In this document: positions 43,568 through 53,860 of the stretch, piece by piece
Layout: the number at the start of each line of letters is the position of its first letter
Numbering within the stretch: position 1 is the stretch's first letter
Assembly: GCF_001936615.1 (NCBI RefSeq)
Contig: NZ_MLBF01000011.1
Span: 1 to 64,000 of the forward strand
Length of the DNA: 64,000 nt
Reading direction: 5' to 3'
Source: Desulfosporosinus metallidurans
GTDB taxonomy: Bacteria > Bacillota > Desulfitobacteriia > Desulfitobacteriales > Desulfitobacteriaceae
Position numbers and translations under genes: made by a program
Notes under the pieces: generated by a model
Database searches by the model: none
Told to the model about the DNA's origin: nothing
The model's input: only the letters and a program-made list of their open reading frames with translations

Positions 43568-45781
43568 CTAACCCTTCATGTAAACATTCTGTGGTCGCTC
43601 CACTGCATAGGCATGGACTAAAGCGTAGGCGGCTTCTGCTCTTGTTACGGTTTGGTTTAGCTGCAAGGTATTTTCATCAATTTTCAAGATACCCAGTCCC
43701 CAGGCGAGAGCAATATAGCCCAGTGAATCGGGCTCAATCGTATTCGCGTCTTTAAATGGAACCGCATAGATGCCTTTTACCTGCGCTGACGTTTCCATGT
43801 TGATGAGGCGAATCATCATTTTAGACAGATCATCTCGCCTCAATTCAGACCCTAGTTTTAAATCCTCATGAAGCCAACCACGCTCTTTAGCGATCTTCAA
43901 AACATCGTCATCGGTCAAAACACGGTCCCGGTTATTTCCTTCCGCCATAATCATTGCCCGTAAAAGCGAACCAGCGGTGATTTTTTCATCCGGACGGAAG
44001 GTCTCTCCGTATTCCCCAAAGGCCCCCGTCAGGCCCATAATGCCGATTTCTTTTTCTGCATAATTCCCCTTAATATCCGTATAGTTGTGGGGCTTAGACC
44101 ATTGGGACTGCGACTTGCCATACCAATCCATCGGGTCACCGGTTTTGGCATCAAGCATCGCAGGAATGTACATGCTGTAGTCTGTACTAGGTTGATAGAC
44201 TAAGCGGACTTCCTGTTGCCCATTCTGTTGGAAATTCAGGGAGTAATTCAACTCCAAGGGACGTGCTTTTAAAAACCGTTCTGTGGCCTGGTCAAGAGGG
44301 AGCACACCAGAGGAACCGGGGAATTCCACGTTAGACCAGTTCAAATCATAATTGTTGACCTGTTTGGCAACCGTATCCACGATGATGTTCATCCCGTTGC
44401 GTGAAACTGGAATGCCATTGACGACCCTAACATAATTAAATACCTGAATATTGGGAGGCATTTTTCCTCCATAGACGTTTTCCGATTCCATTTTAACAAG
44501 CTTAAAACGCTCAGGCTGTAGGCGTTTGAGGAAGTCCTCCGCTAATTTTTGCGCACCTTCACGATCCAGGGGATTAGACTTATCGTCAGGGTTTTTGGCA
44601 TTAGACATACTAAGACCAACGATATCCCCTGTCCTAGCATTCACGCGAGCATTAAGGTAACGTTGTTCTCCCATATTGGAGGACTCACTATTCCAATTTA
44701 AATTCCAGACTTGTTCACTGGGATTTTGCCAATCCGGGTTCAGGCTAGAATTACGGAGGACGAGATCACTCGAAATTTCAACCACTTTCTTAAGCACGTC
44801 AACTGCTTCATCCCGGCTAATTTGTTGGTTATTTCCTTTGGCATCCGGGCCAGTCGCTTTTATCACAGGAGAGGTAGCCTCCGTCGTTGTCCCAACCGGA
44901 ACACCACTCACTGAGTTCATGGACCGATAGATGCCAACCTGTGGGTCAAGAGTCACCGGCTTCCCACTCAACGCATCAATAGCTCCCCCATTGTATTTAT
45001 TGGCTAACTGATACACGAGAAGTACGCGCTGGGGTTCCGGTTTTTGGGGATTCATCATCTGGGGTAAATAATACTGTAATTGGATCATCAGAGTATCTGT
45101 GAATACCTGACGCGCTTTTTCAGGCGAAATAACGTTTGCTGCCTCAGGAAAAACAAGATCTTGCGTCCAATTATAGTTGTAGTTTCTAATTTGTCCGTTG
45201 TCTCCACTGACACTCACATTCACTCCATTGCCAGGAAACTGAATACCGTTTACGATGCGGATCCAGTGGAAATTGTACGTAAAGGGTTGAGAGTTGTTTA
45301 ATGCAAAAACTTGTTGCTCATCTTTGACAAGTTGCATTTCTGACTGATGCTTACTCGCTAATTTTGAAATCAGATCTGTAGCTATTTTCTCTGCCTCACC
45401 TGCGGACAGGACAGGTAACCTAAAAACTGGCTTGAGCGGCCCCTCCCATTGACCAACATTTAAGATGTCACCGGTCATTGCGTCGACCTCGGCATGAAAA
45501 CTCCCGCTCGGTTGATTTACTGCATTCCAATTTAAAGAATAGGTGGCACGATTGTTATAATCGTTATATCCAGTAGACAGTTGTACATAGTTCTCAGGAA
45601 TTGTAAAGTTGTCTTTGACCTTCTGCACAGCCTGCTCGGCCGTAATAGTAGGCTTTGCGAGGGAGGGCTTAACCGCTGGGTTTGGGTTCTCGTTTCCGAG
45701 GGTATTTGCAGGATAAACCGCTAATTGTAAAAGGAGCATAAAAACAACCAAAATGTTCAAACGCCGAATCTTCCTTAGCAA
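43568..45781 (-). CDS. Secreted YcdB/YcdC-repeat protein with S-layer homology region
   Basis: 737 residues. A signal peptide (LNILVVFMLLLQLAVYPANT) is followed by two long repeats of the YcdB/YcdC type, each made of PepSY-like modules. Examples are TITAEQAVQKVKDNF, ATYSLNWNAVN with AEVDAMTGDI, and again ISRDEAVDVLKKVVEI with ARVNARTGDIVG. The C-terminal 170 residues (DIKGNYAEKEIGIMGLTGAF, FRPDEKITAGSLLRAM, TVTRAEAAYALVHAYA) look like SLH modules that anchor to secondary wall polymer. Function unknown; such proteins are common in spore-forming Firmicutes. Confidence 0.88.
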   Translation of the reverse strand: MLRKIRRLNILVVFMLLLQLAVYPANTLGNENPNPAVKPSLAKPTITAEQAVQKVKDNFTIPENYVQLSTGYNDYNNRATYSLNWNAVNQPSGSFHAEVDAMTGDILNVGQWEGPLKPVFRLPVLSAGEAEKIATDLISKLASKHQSEMQLVKDEQQVFALNNSQPFTYNFHWIRIVNGIQFPGNGVNVSVSGDNGQIRNYNYNWTQDLVFPEAANVISPEKARQVFTDTLMIQLQYYLPQMMNPQKPEPQRVLLVYQLANKYNGGAIDALSGKPVTLDPQVGIYRSMNSVSGVPVGTTTEATSPVIKATGPDAKGNNQQISRDEAVDVLKKVVEISSDLVLRNSSLNPDWQNPSEQVWNLNWNSESSNMGEQRYLNARVNARTGDIVGLSMSNAKNPDDKSNPLDREGAQKLAEDFLKRLQPERFKLVKMESENVYGGKMPPNIQVFNYVRVVNGIPVSRNGMNIIVDTVAKQVNNYDLNWSNVEFPGSSGVLPLDQATERFLKARPLELNYSLNFQQNGQQEVRLVYQPSTDYSMYIPAMLDAKTGDPMDWYGKSQSQWSKPHNYTDIKGNYAEKEIGIMGLTGAFGEYGETFRPDEKITAGSLLRAMIMAEGNNRDRVLTDDDVLKIAKERGWLHEDLKLGSELRRDDLSKMMIRLINMETSAQVKGIYAVPFKDANTIEPDSLGYIALAWGLGILKIDENTLQLNQTVTRAEAAYALVHAYAVERPQNVYMKG

Positions 45782-46088
45782 TTTCCATCAATCCTTTCTA
45801 TATTACCTTTTGAAAAAGCCCGCCCCCTTCTTTTAAAAAATTAGAATCTTAAGAGGTTGTCTTTAGCCATAAAATACTTCAATTATTATATTCGCCAACA
45901 TCCACATTTTACCTTCTTTCAGATTACAACTTTTATACATTTGTCACCACCTTAGTTAATTTATTCTAATTTCGAGTATCGCTGTCTGAGATCAATTAGG
46001 CATTGCCTCTCTATATGTATGTATGAATAGATTATTTTAGTTGCACTTTTGCTATCCGAAAGTTATACTTTCTGACTGGCACTAAAGA
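45782..46088. other. AT-rich intergenic region, no gene seen
   Basis: About 300 bp of AT-rich sequence carrying the upstream region of the YcdB/SLH gene. No open frame with a ribosome site and no repeat was recognised. Confidence 0.5.
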
Positions 46089-46117
46089 AAGACCTGTCAC
46101 AATTTGTAACAGGTCTT
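46089..46117 (-). terminator. Terminator of the CWB2 protein gene
   Basis: AAGACCTGT pairs with ACAGGTCTT, with ACAA/TTGT further inside. It lies downstream of the stop at 46188. Confidence 0.78.
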
Positions 46118-46187
46118 CTTTGCGTATTCAACGAACCACGATCATCTTCGTCACTCGCTATTACTAACGAAACACTTAACGACTAGA

Positions 46188-47801
46188 TTAACGACTCAAC
46201 ATTTGCCTAAGCTGTTGCTCCAAATCCTGTGAAACGCCACTGTTGTTGCCCACTACGGTTGCTTTAGAAATATACCCTTTATTAAATAACAAGAAGTAGT
46301 TTAAACTCGAAGGAAGGGTATTCTTCGGAAGCATGGCCACAAAGCCACCATTCTTAGCAGCCAGAGCGGCCGTCAATAAGGCATCGGCATAGGGATTCCC
46401 TGCACTGACATCATCTTGACGAACAAGCCCAGATGTAAAGTAGAGTGGGGATTGGGGAGCTTGGGTGTTAAAAAGATTTTGGAAGATAATCGATTGGGTG
46501 TCGTAGCGATCAAATCCACCCCAGCGTTTGACCAAATATTTAGAACTTAATTGACTTTCCACTTGAGTGCCAATAACCGCAGTCCCACCAAGCAAGACGA
46601 CGTTATTCGCCTTGAGATCGGTCAGAGCCTGCAGTGTAGAAGCCGGTAATACATCTCGATCTGTAAGTAGAATTGGGCTTCCTTGCTCGGCGGCAAAAGC
46701 ACTGATCGCGATAGCGTCCGGTATGGCATACCCATTAGCAATATATACGGTATGGGTGGGATCAATCCCCACATTAGAGGAGATCATAGCAGCCGTATCA
46801 TAGGCTTGGAGTCCGGCGACCCGAGTAACCGTAAACTCACCACTCAGAGTATCTTGGATACTTTGCGAAACAGCAACTGTTCCACCGACGATGTAAACAT
46901 TCTTTGCGCCCAATGCATGAATCTCTGCGAGCGTTCGATCGTCCAATTTATTAGAATTCGTCATTAGAATTGGCGCACCAAGCTTTTTAGAGAGAGGGGC
47001 AGCGGCTAGAGCATCCGAAAATTGATCATCTCTTGCCAAGATCACATAAGGCGCCCCCATTGTCCAACCACTTTTGGCAATCTCAACTGAGAGGGCCACG
47101 TTATCCTCCGCTGTCCCTCCGATTCGCGCATTTTGCGTATAGGCGGGACGAACCGGAATTGTACCAATCACATGTCCAGCGTAAACAATGTTGGCGCTAC
47201 CATACAAGGTTGGTGCCATCATAAACGTAAAGGTCCCATCACTAAGAGTTGTATAAGATAGGGCTGTTGCCCCGATCATCGTTCCGTCTACAGTTCCAGA
47301 TTTCCGAGCCAAAGGATTCCCAGCAGAATCCGTCACCTTAACCCTTATGGTATTAGTCGTATTGATGACGAGAGAATCTGTAATGATGGTTGTCGCATTC
47401 AGGACATTAATAGTTCCTGCGGCTAACGCTGTGCCCGAAGCTCCTTGGCGTATGACCAACTGATATTCTCCTGCTTCATCTAACATCACGTTAGAAATTG
47501 TATAATCTCCAGCAGATCCCGAAACTTGAAATAACTTTGCTACCCCCTTTGAGTCTGTAATGGTAGCGCTACCTACAGATCCCGTAAAAGGATCCGATTT
47601 GTTATCCCAAAGTTGAACATTTATATTACTTGTTTCTCCAGCAATTAGTGTGGAGTCTGCGCTGGTCGCAAAATTGAGCCATGAGAGCCATGTACTTCCA
47701 TCACTTGTGGTCGCTGAAGCTACCCCCGGGATCATACCTATCATTAAAAACACCATCAACAGAACACCCAAAACCGATCGCGTCTGTCTCTTTTTCCCCA
47801 C
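46188..47801 (-). CDS. Secreted CWB2 cell-wall-binding protein
   Basis: 537 residues. A signal peptide (SVLGVLLMVFLMIGMIPGVASA) is followed by a unique region with Ig-like character (about 35-225: STLIAGETSNINVQLWD, NTIRVKVTDSAGNPL). Three CWB2 repeats cover about 230-535 (ARIGGTAEDNVALSVEIAKS, VTRVAGLQAYDTAA, VKRWGGFDRYDTQS), each with the VxxVGG-type core. CWB2 repeats bind wall polymers. The effector function of the N-terminal part is not recognised. Confidence 0.9.
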   Translation of the reverse strand: MGKKRQTRSVLGVLLMVFLMIGMIPGVASATTSDGSTWLSWLNFATSADSTLIAGETSNINVQLWDNKSDPFTGSVGSATITDSKGVAKLFQVSGSAGDYTISNVMLDEAGEYQLVIRQGASGTALAAGTINVLNATTIITDSLVINTTNTIRVKVTDSAGNPLARKSGTVDGTMIGATALSYTTLSDGTFTFMMAPTLYGSANIVYAGHVIGTIPVRPAYTQNARIGGTAEDNVALSVEIAKSGWTMGAPYVILARDDQFSDALAAAPLSKKLGAPILMTNSNKLDDRTLAEIHALGAKNVYIVGGTVAVSQSIQDTLSGEFTVTRVAGLQAYDTAAMISSNVGIDPTHTVYIANGYAIPDAIAISAFAAEQGSPILLTDRDVLPASTLQALTDLKANNVVLLGGTAVIGTQVESQLSSKYLVKRWGGFDRYDTQSIIFQNLFNTQAPQSPLYFTSGLVRQDDVSAGNPYADALLTAALAAKNGGFVAMLPKNTLPSSLNYFLLFNKGYISKATVVGNNSGVSQDLEQQLRQMLSR

Positions 47802-47868
47802 GTATATTTCTCCTCTCTAAACTTACAGATATGTGAACACAAAGCGATATGCTTTCCCTTTCTCTATG

Positions 47869-47901
47869 ATGCAAGTCAAGAACCGTCCCTCGGTCTTGCA
47901 T
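47869..47901. repeat. GAACCGTCCC palindrome, copy 4 (TGCAAG-flanked type)
   Basis: ATGCAAG and CTTGCAT flank TCAAGAACCGTCCCTCGG. It lies directly after the MacB-type permease gene, between it and the CWB2 gene. Confidence 0.78.
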
Positions 47902-47906
47902 TCAAA

Positions 47907-49124
47907 TTACTCGTACCTTAAAGCATCAATAGGATCCATAGCAGCGGCTTTTCGTGCCGGGAAAACCCCGAAGATGATGCCGATTGCGGCAGAGAAGCCG
48001 AAGGCCAAGAACACTGAGGTCATGGAAATACTGGTACTCATCGACAAGGCCTTTCCGGCCAGGCTAGATCCTCCATAGCCTAAGGCGATCCCAATCCCTC
48101 CTCCTAAGATACTGAGCACGACGGCCTCGATCAGGAACTGCAATAGAATATCCATACCTTTAGCTCCGATTGCTTTCCGAATTCCGATTTCCCTTGTTCG
48201 TTCAGTGACCGAAACGAGCATGATATTCATGATTCCAATTCCCCCGACCAGTAAGGAAATTCCTGCAATTCCACCCAAGAGCATGGTCAACGTTTGCGTT
48301 ACCGATGTCATGGTTGCCAACATATCCGCCTGATTCTGGACCCTGAAGTCATCCGCTTTGCCAGTCTGGATTTTATGAGCTTTATGCAAAGCTGCTGTAA
48401 TCTCATCTTGGGCTGTTTGCATCATGTCCGCTGACGTAGCCGAGACCAGAATATTACGCAACGTCTTTTTCCCCATCAAGCGAGCCTGAACCGTTGTGAT
48501 GGGTGCTGTAATCATATCGTCACTGCTCTGAAAGCCAGTTGACCCTGTGGCCGTTGTCACACCAATGACCTGAAAGGGAACGTTGTTAATTTTAATAATA
48601 TCTCCAATGATAGAAGCATTGGCGTCCCCTAAAAGATTTTCCACAACGGTCGGGCCAAGGACAGCGACTCTTGCACCGCTGCTAACATCTTCCTTTGTGA
48701 GATAACGGCCCCGGGCCATTGTGACATTTTTAATCGTTTCATAGCCCTCTGTCGTTCCTGTTATACTTGTCGAAGTATTTCCAGAACCCAAGACCACTTG
48801 GGCATTGGTACCCGAAACAGGGGCAACTGCTTTCACAGCAGCTCCTATCTGAATCTTAGATACATCCGTCATACTAAGGGTGGTTAAGCTACCGACCCCA
48901 CCCTTGACCCCGCCGGAATTGGATTGACCCGAGCTAATTGTAAGAAGGTTTGAGCCCATGCCCTGGATTTGGGAAGTGATCGAAGCGGTTGCTCCATTTC
49001 CGATCCCAACCATGGCTATGACAGCTGCCACTCCGATAATTATCCCGAGCATAGTCAATACTGACCGCAGTTTATTGGCACGCAAGGCCCGGAGAGAGAC
49101 CCGGATACTTTCAAATATATTCAC
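47907..49124 (-). CDS. MacB/YknZ-type ABC transporter permease
   Basis: 405 residues. It has the FtsX/MacB layout: one N-terminal membrane helix (LRSVLTMLGIIIGVAAVIAM), a large extracytoplasmic domain (about 45-280) and three C-terminal helices (LLGGIAGISLLVGGIGIMNI, AVVLSILGGGIGIALGYGGS, SVFLAFGFSAAIGIIFGVFP). The conserved ERTREIGIRKAIGAKG loop is present. These mechanotransmission-type transporters export peptides, lipids or antibiotics, or act in stress response. Its start overlaps the end of the ATPase gene. Confidence 0.93.
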   Translation of the reverse strand: MNIFESIRVSLRALRANKLRSVLTMLGIIIGVAAVIAMVGIGNGATASITSQIQGMGSNLLTISSGQSNSGGVKGGVGSLTTLSMTDVSKIQIGAAVKAVAPVSGTNAQVVLGSGNTSTSITGTTEGYETIKNVTMARGRYLTKEDVSSGARVAVLGPTVVENLLGDANASIIGDIIKINNVPFQVIGVTTATGSTGFQSSDDMITAPITTVQARLMGKKTLRNILVSATSADMMQTAQDEITAALHKAHKIQTGKADDFRVQNQADMLATMTSVTQTLTMLLGGIAGISLLVGGIGIMNIMLVSVTERTREIGIRKAIGAKGMDILLQFLIEAVVLSILGGGIGIALGYGGSSLAGKALSMSTSISMTSVFLAFGFSAAIGIIFGVFPARKAAAMDPIDALRYE

Positions 49125-49846
49125 TTTGCTACCCCCTCCTCCAGGACCTGTGCTTGGGCCTTACGTGGACTTTCAACCATTTCATCCTTTTCAATATGGC
49201 CGTCACGGAAACGTACAATCCTCTCGGTAAACTCTGCAATATCCGGTTCGTGAGTGACAATAATAATCGTGTTTCCCGAGGCGTGCAAGTGCTGAAAGAT
49301 CGCCATGACCTCTTCACTAGACCGACTGTCAAGATTCCCAGTGGGCTCATCCGCCAAGATAATCGAAGGGGCTGTGACAAGCGCGCGTGCAATGGCTACC
49401 CGCTGTTGCTGCCCACCCGAAAGTTCTTTAGGACGGTGATGGATCCGCCCGCCAAGGCCAACGGATTCCAATGCGGCGATCGCTCGAGTCCGCCTTTCTT
49501 TCCCCCCCACCCCTGCATAAAGCATAGGAAGTTCCACATTTTCTAACGCCGTGGTCCGAGGAAGCAGATTAAAGCCTTGAAAAACAAATCCAATCTTGCG
49601 GTTACGAATCACGGATAATTCATCCCCGCTGGCCTTTGCCACATCCGTTCCGTCGAGATAATATTCGCCCTCAGTTGGGGTATCTAAACACCCCAAAATA
49701 TTCATCATCGATGACTTGCCTGACCCGGAAGGACCCATAATGGCGACAAACTCATTTGCTCCCACATGAAGGTCCACCCCATTTAAAGCCGCAACTTGAA
49801 TATCACCGTTAGAATATATCTTTTTGATCCCTTTGAGATCTATCAA
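49121..49846 (-). CDS. MacB/LolD-type ABC transporter ATP-binding protein
   Basis: 241 residues with Walker [10 protein letters not shown], signature LSGGQQQR, Walker [12 protein letters not shown] and the H-loop IIVTHEPDI. The DEPTGNLD form is typical of the MacB/LolD/YknY subfamily. It overlaps the permease by ATGA and follows the membrane-fusion protein. Confidence 0.95.
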   Translation of the reverse strand: MIDLKGIKKIYSNGDIQVAALNGVDLHVGANEFVAIMGPSGSGKSSMMNILGCLDTPTEGEYYLDGTDVAKASGDELSVIRNRKIGFVFQGFNLLPRTTALENVELPMLYAGVGGKERRTRAIAALESVGLGGRIHHRPKELSGGQQQRVAIARALVTAPSIILADEPTGNLDSRSSEEVMAIFQHLHASGNTIIIVTHEPDIAEFTERIVRFRDGHIEKDEMVESPRKAQAQVLEEGVAK

Positions 49847-49899
49847 ATGGCATCCCTCCTGACGTATTCGCCGAATTGCTATAATTCTCTATCCTAAAC

Positions 49900-51447
49900 T
49901 CAGTTAGGAGGACCACCTGCATTCCCACCACCAGATCCTCTGTTCCCGCCGCCCAAACTAAATCCCGAAGTAGATTTAGTCGTCGTGGTGGAGGAACGAG
50001 TTCCGATGACCACTTCTTGCCCTTCTTTTAAACCACTTTTGATTTCTACATTTGTTCCATCATCCAAACCGATTTCCACTGGAACATATTGAACATTGGC
50101 CGCAGTCTTTCCACTGCCAGAGTTTGTTTTAGTGCTCGATTGGGCAGCCTGATCCACTTTATTGGTAGTATTGGCACTTGTTGTACTGTTAGCACCTGTT
50201 GCCACGGGCACTGTAACTTCTTTTTTAGTTCCTCTGGTTTTGATGGCTTCACTGGGAACCGTTAAGACATTCTTAGCCTCCGCCACAACAATGTTAATAT
50301 TAGCATTCATGCCTGAACGAAGCTTATCGCTGGCTTTATCTACCGTCACGGTAACTTTAAACGTTGTAACATTCGAAGCAGTCGTCCCTTGAAGTGCCAC
50401 CAAGGTCACAGTTCCGCTGCTGTGTTCATCTGGATAGGCATCGAGGGTAATATCCACTTTCTGTCCTGCTTTGATCTGTGAAATATCCGCTTGATCAATT
50501 GAGGCATCAACTTGAAGATTACTTGCTACTGGAGTGAGAGTAATGATTGAGGCCAGTGTTGTGTATTCGTAAAGTTGTAGTGGTGAGGTGACAACCACTG
50601 CATCTGTTGGGGCTATGATCGTAGCATTCGCTAAATCCGTTTGTGCGCTGGCGAGCTGGGCCTGCGCTATGGCAATACTGGCTTGAGCCGATTGAATGTC
50701 TCCTGATTTTGGGCCCTGAGCTTGCTGAGCCACTTGATATTGGGCCGCCGTTAAATTGGCCTGAGCAGAACGACTTTGGGCCTGGGCCGAAGCTAAGGCT
50801 TGAGCAGCTCCACCATTCTGGGCATTCTCAGCATTGGTTAAGGCTATTAGAGCCTGGTTTAGCGTACTCTGGGCGGGTTGTATGGAGGCCGTATTTCCGC
50901 TCTGTTGCGCTTTGGCCAAAGCATCACTAGCCTGATTAACTGTCTGTTTAGCCAGCAAAACTTGGTTAGCTAAATAGCTAGGTTGCGCATTCTGCTCGGC
51001 TGTGGTTACATTCTGCTGCGAAGTAGCCACGGCCTGTTGCGCGCTTGCCAAGGATGCCTGCGCCTGAGCACGCGTTTGATCATTGTACCCTTCTTCAAGA
51101 GTTTGCAGTTTAGCTTGAGCGGACGTTAAGTTGGCCTGCTGTTGCAATACGGCCGTCTGAAGTTTCGTGTCGTCGATCTTAGCAAGAACTTGCCCAGCTT
51201 TCACGGTATCACCAGGCTGGATATTGAGTTCCACCACGCGTCCCAGACTAGGGAAGGTCAGCGGAATCGAATGAGGGAAGCTAACCGTTCCAGTCGCGGT
51301 GATCACTTTATTGACATCTCCCATTTTTGCTTTCGCGGTGATATTAGTGGCAACCACAGGCTTTGTCGTAAACTTTTTATACCCCCAATAACCGCCCCCT
51401 AAAACCAAAACGCCTATGACCCCGATGGTGACCCATTTTTTGTTCAT
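49900..51447 (-). CDS. HlyD/YknX-type membrane fusion protein
   Basis: 515 residues: one N-terminal membrane anchor (WVTIGVIGVLVLGGGYWGY), a lipoyl-like half (IQPGDTVKAGQVLAKID), a long Ala/Gln-rich coiled-coil hairpin (about 90-270), a beta-barrel domain and a Ser/Thr/Gly-rich C-terminus (SLGGGNRGSGGGNAGGPPN). The coiled coil is longer than in the usual YknX. It works with the next two genes as an export complex across the single membrane. Confidence 0.92.
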   Translation of the reverse strand: MNKKWVTIGVIGVLVLGGGYWGYKKFTTKPVVATNITAKAKMGDVNKVITATGTVSFPHSIPLTFPSLGRVVELNIQPGDTVKAGQVLAKIDDTKLQTAVLQQQANLTSAQAKLQTLEEGYNDQTRAQAQASLASAQQAVATSQQNVTTAEQNAQPSYLANQVLLAKQTVNQASDALAKAQQSGNTASIQPAQSTLNQALIALTNAENAQNGGAAQALASAQAQSRSAQANLTAAQYQVAQQAQGPKSGDIQSAQASIAIAQAQLASAQTDLANATIIAPTDAVVVTSPLQLYEYTTLASIITLTPVASNLQVDASIDQADISQIKAGQKVDITLDAYPDEHSSGTVTLVALQGTTASNVTTFKVTVTVDKASDKLRSGMNANINIVVAEAKNVLTVPSEAIKTRGTKKEVTVPVATGANSTTSANTTNKVDQAAQSSTKTNSGSGKTAANVQYVPVEIGLDDGTNVEIKSGLKEGQEVVIGTRSSTTTTKSTSGFSLGGGNRGSGGGNAGGPPN

Positions 51448-51562
51448 ACTCGTGCTCCTTTTCTCCCCTTTTGATCCTTAAAAATGAAATACTCATCACA
51501 ATCTTTGAAATAATTCCTCACTAAGACTATCACAGGATTATGATCAAACAGCGAAGGACTCC

Positions 51563-53107
51563 TTAAGATATTGTTAAGGTATTCCCTTTCGTACTGGCAT
51601 TTGGTTTTATCGGCAATGAAATCCAGAAACAGCTTCCCACACCAGGTTTACTTTTCACTTGAATCGAACCCCCATGGGCCTGGATAAACTCCTTGGCAAT
51701 CGCAAGCCCTAAGCCCGTTCCACCGCTTTCCCGTTCTCGCGCTTTATCGACACGATAAAAACGATCAAAAATATGATCAAGTTCTTCCTCGGGAATTCCT
51801 TCTCCAGAATCCACCACCGTTACTTGCACCCAACCGTCAGATCGCACTTCGCTTGGACCGTTATCGTCTCTGCGATTGCGATTCGCTTCTTCGGCTTTTT
51901 CCCCTTTGCGCCGGAAGACATCCCGCAAACGGCGCCTAGTCTCATCATCGATCAGGGCGTCTTCTAGAGGCCTTTCTGCCTCCGCCAACAACACGCTCAG
52001 AGATCCGCCGGCAGGAGTATGCAAGAGAGCATTCCCAATTAAATTTACAAAAACCTGGGTTAACCGATCTGGGTCCCCAATCACCTCAGGTACATCCCCA
52101 ATCACTTCGATATGAAGCCCCCGTTCTTCGAACTCAATCGCAAATTGCTCTGTGATTTTCTCCACAATCTGTCTGAGATTGACGGGCTTTAAATTCATCG
52201 GCAATTTACCGGCTTCCGCAAGACTTAACTGCTGAAGATCTCGCACCAGGCGGATCAGTCGTAACGTCTCATCCTGAATTGGAAGAATGGTCTCCGGAGT
52301 GGAAGGGAGCACCCCTTCCTGAATTGATTCCAGTTTTCCGAGGATAACCGCCAATGGAGTGCGCAATTCGTGGGCAATATCGGCGACCATATTGCGTCTC
52401 ACTTCCTCATTGCGAGTCAATTGTTCGGTCATGCGGTTAAAATCTTGGGCTAAGAGCGCAATATCCCCTTTTCCCTCCACCTCGACCCGTGAAGAAAGAT
52501 CCCCTTTTCCTACCTTCCGCACGGCCTCCATGAGACGATTTAAAGGTTCCGTGAAATGACTTGTTAACAAGAGTCCCAAGACTAACGCCACCAAGGACGT
52601 CAGAATCAACCCAATGAGCATAGCCTGAATAATCGAGGTCCCAATAGTTTTTGCCAATCGACCATCCATAACACTAGGACGTTGCTCTTGCCAATAATGC
52701 CCTACTATTTGCCCTTTTACCTTAATCCCCTGCCACTGTTTTGAGATCTTATTGTCTGATGGAAACTGTGTTAACTGCTTGCCAAGATCTTTATTTGAGG
52801 GATCTGCCACAACTTTGTCTTCTTGATCAAATACCAAAAAACGTTGGGAGTCATGGGGAGGGCGACCTAATTTCTGGTCCGGTTCAAGGACTTTCGAAAT
52901 ATAGTCTTGAACCCCACCCCAGCCACCGTGGTTTTCATAGTATACACTCACGAGCTGACTCAAGCGCTCGCCAAAGGCCTGCTGCACGTAGGATTCAGCA
53001 TGGCTCAATAAAGCTTGGGTTGACGTTAAGGCGATGGAGGTAAAGACAATCGCCATGAAAAAAACCATTCCGATAAGTGCCAAAATAAACTTGCGCCGCA
53101 ACGTCAT
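51563..53107 (-). CDS. Sensor histidine kinase
   Basis: 514 residues. Two membrane helices (about 7-29 and 163-187) flank an extracytoplasmic sensor, followed by a HAMP domain, the phospho-acceptor box DIAHELRTPLAVI, the N-box NLIGNALLHTP and the ATP-lid boxes VVDSGEGIPEEEL and GGTGLGLAIAKEF. A charged insert of about 50 residues, rich in Arg/Glu/Asp, separates the N-box region from the G1 box, longer than usual. It overlaps the response regulator by ATGA. Confidence 0.95.
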   Translation of the reverse strand: MTLRRKFILALIGMVFFMAIVFTSIALTSTQALLSHAESYVQQAFGERLSQLVSVYYENHGGWGGVQDYISKVLEPDQKLGRPPHDSQRFLVFDQEDKVVADPSNKDLGKQLTQFPSDNKISKQWQGIKVKGQIVGHYWQEQRPSVMDGRLAKTIGTSIIQAMLIGLILTSLVALVLGLLLTSHFTEPLNRLMEAVRKVGKGDLSSRVEVEGKGDIALLAQDFNRMTEQLTRNEEVRRNMVADIAHELRTPLAVILGKLESIQEGVLPSTPETILPIQDETLRLIRLVRDLQQLSLAEAGKLPMNLKPVNLRQIVEKITEQFAIEFEERGLHIEVIGDVPEVIGDPDRLTQVFVNLIGNALLHTPAGGSLSVLLAEAERPLEDALIDDETRRRLRDVFRRKGEKAEEANRNRRDDNGPSEVRSDGWVQVTVVDSGEGIPEEELDHIFDRFYRVDKARERESGGTGLGLAIAKEFIQAHGGSIQVKSKPGVGSCFWISLPIKPNASTKGNTLTIS

Positions 53108-53790
53108 AGCCCTTCTCCGAACCGATACCCTACGCCAAATACGGTTTCTACATATTTTGGCTCACTCGGGTTGTCCTCAATTTTCTTGCGCAAATTAGAC
53201 ACATGGGTGTCAATAGAACGTTCATAGTAGAGGTATTCTTCTCCCATAGCTTGACGCAAAAGTTGAAGACGGCTATAGACCGTTCCCGGTCGAGTCGCGA
53301 GCAAATGGAGAATGTTAAATTCAGTCGGGGTTAAAAAAATTTCCTGCCCTCGTTTTGCCACTTTGTGGCTTGTGCTGTCAATGCTCAGTTCCCCACGAAT
53401 TAGAATTGAAGAATTAGTCTCCTGAACTGTCCCGGCGGAACGCCGTAGCACGGTTTTGATTCGCGCAGCCAGTTCCCGCAGACTAAACGGCTTGACAATA
53501 TAATCATCCGCCCCGAACTCCAGACCAAGGACTCGGTCGATTTCCTCTGATTTTGCAGTGAGCATAATAATCGGAATCGTACTCGTCTCACGCAAGTGTT
53601 TACACATTTCTAACCCGCTCATTCCCGGCAGCATCCAGTCCAGCAGCACTAGGTCTGGCTTTTCCCGGTCAATCAGCTCCATACCTTCGTTTCCATTGAC
53701 CGCCGTAAGAACATTAAATCCCTCCCGTGAGAGGTAATCTCTAACGAGAGTTAGAATTTCCGGTTCATCATCGACTAAGATGATTTTCAT
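53104..53790 (-). CDS. OmpR/PhoB-family response regulator
   Basis: 228 residues. Receiver domain with acidic pocket DDEPE, phospho-accepting Asp in LVLLDWMLPGMSG (about residue 52) and Lys in IVKPFSLREL. The C-terminal winged helix carries LTPTEFNILHLLA and RSIDTHVSNLRKKIEDNP. First gene of the RR-HK-MFP-ATPase-permease set, so it probably controls the export system. The heptamer tract at 53861-53895 lies 70-105 bp upstream of its start. Confidence 0.95.
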   Translation of the reverse strand: MKIILVDDEPEILTLVRDYLSREGFNVLTAVNGNEGMELIDREKPDLVLLDWMLPGMSGLEMCKHLRETSTIPIIMLTAKSEEIDRVLGLEFGADDYIVKPFSLRELAARIKTVLRRSAGTVQETNSSILIRGELSIDSTSHKVAKRGQEIFLTPTEFNILHLLATRPGTVYSRLQLLRQAMGEEYLYYERSIDTHVSNLRKKIEDNPSEPKYVETVFGVGYRFGEGL

Positions 53791-53860
53791 CGTCTTCTAT
53801 CCCTTCTTTTGTAATCTCTCATTAACTTTTATAAAAACAACGAAAAGAGTCCCGTTCGAA

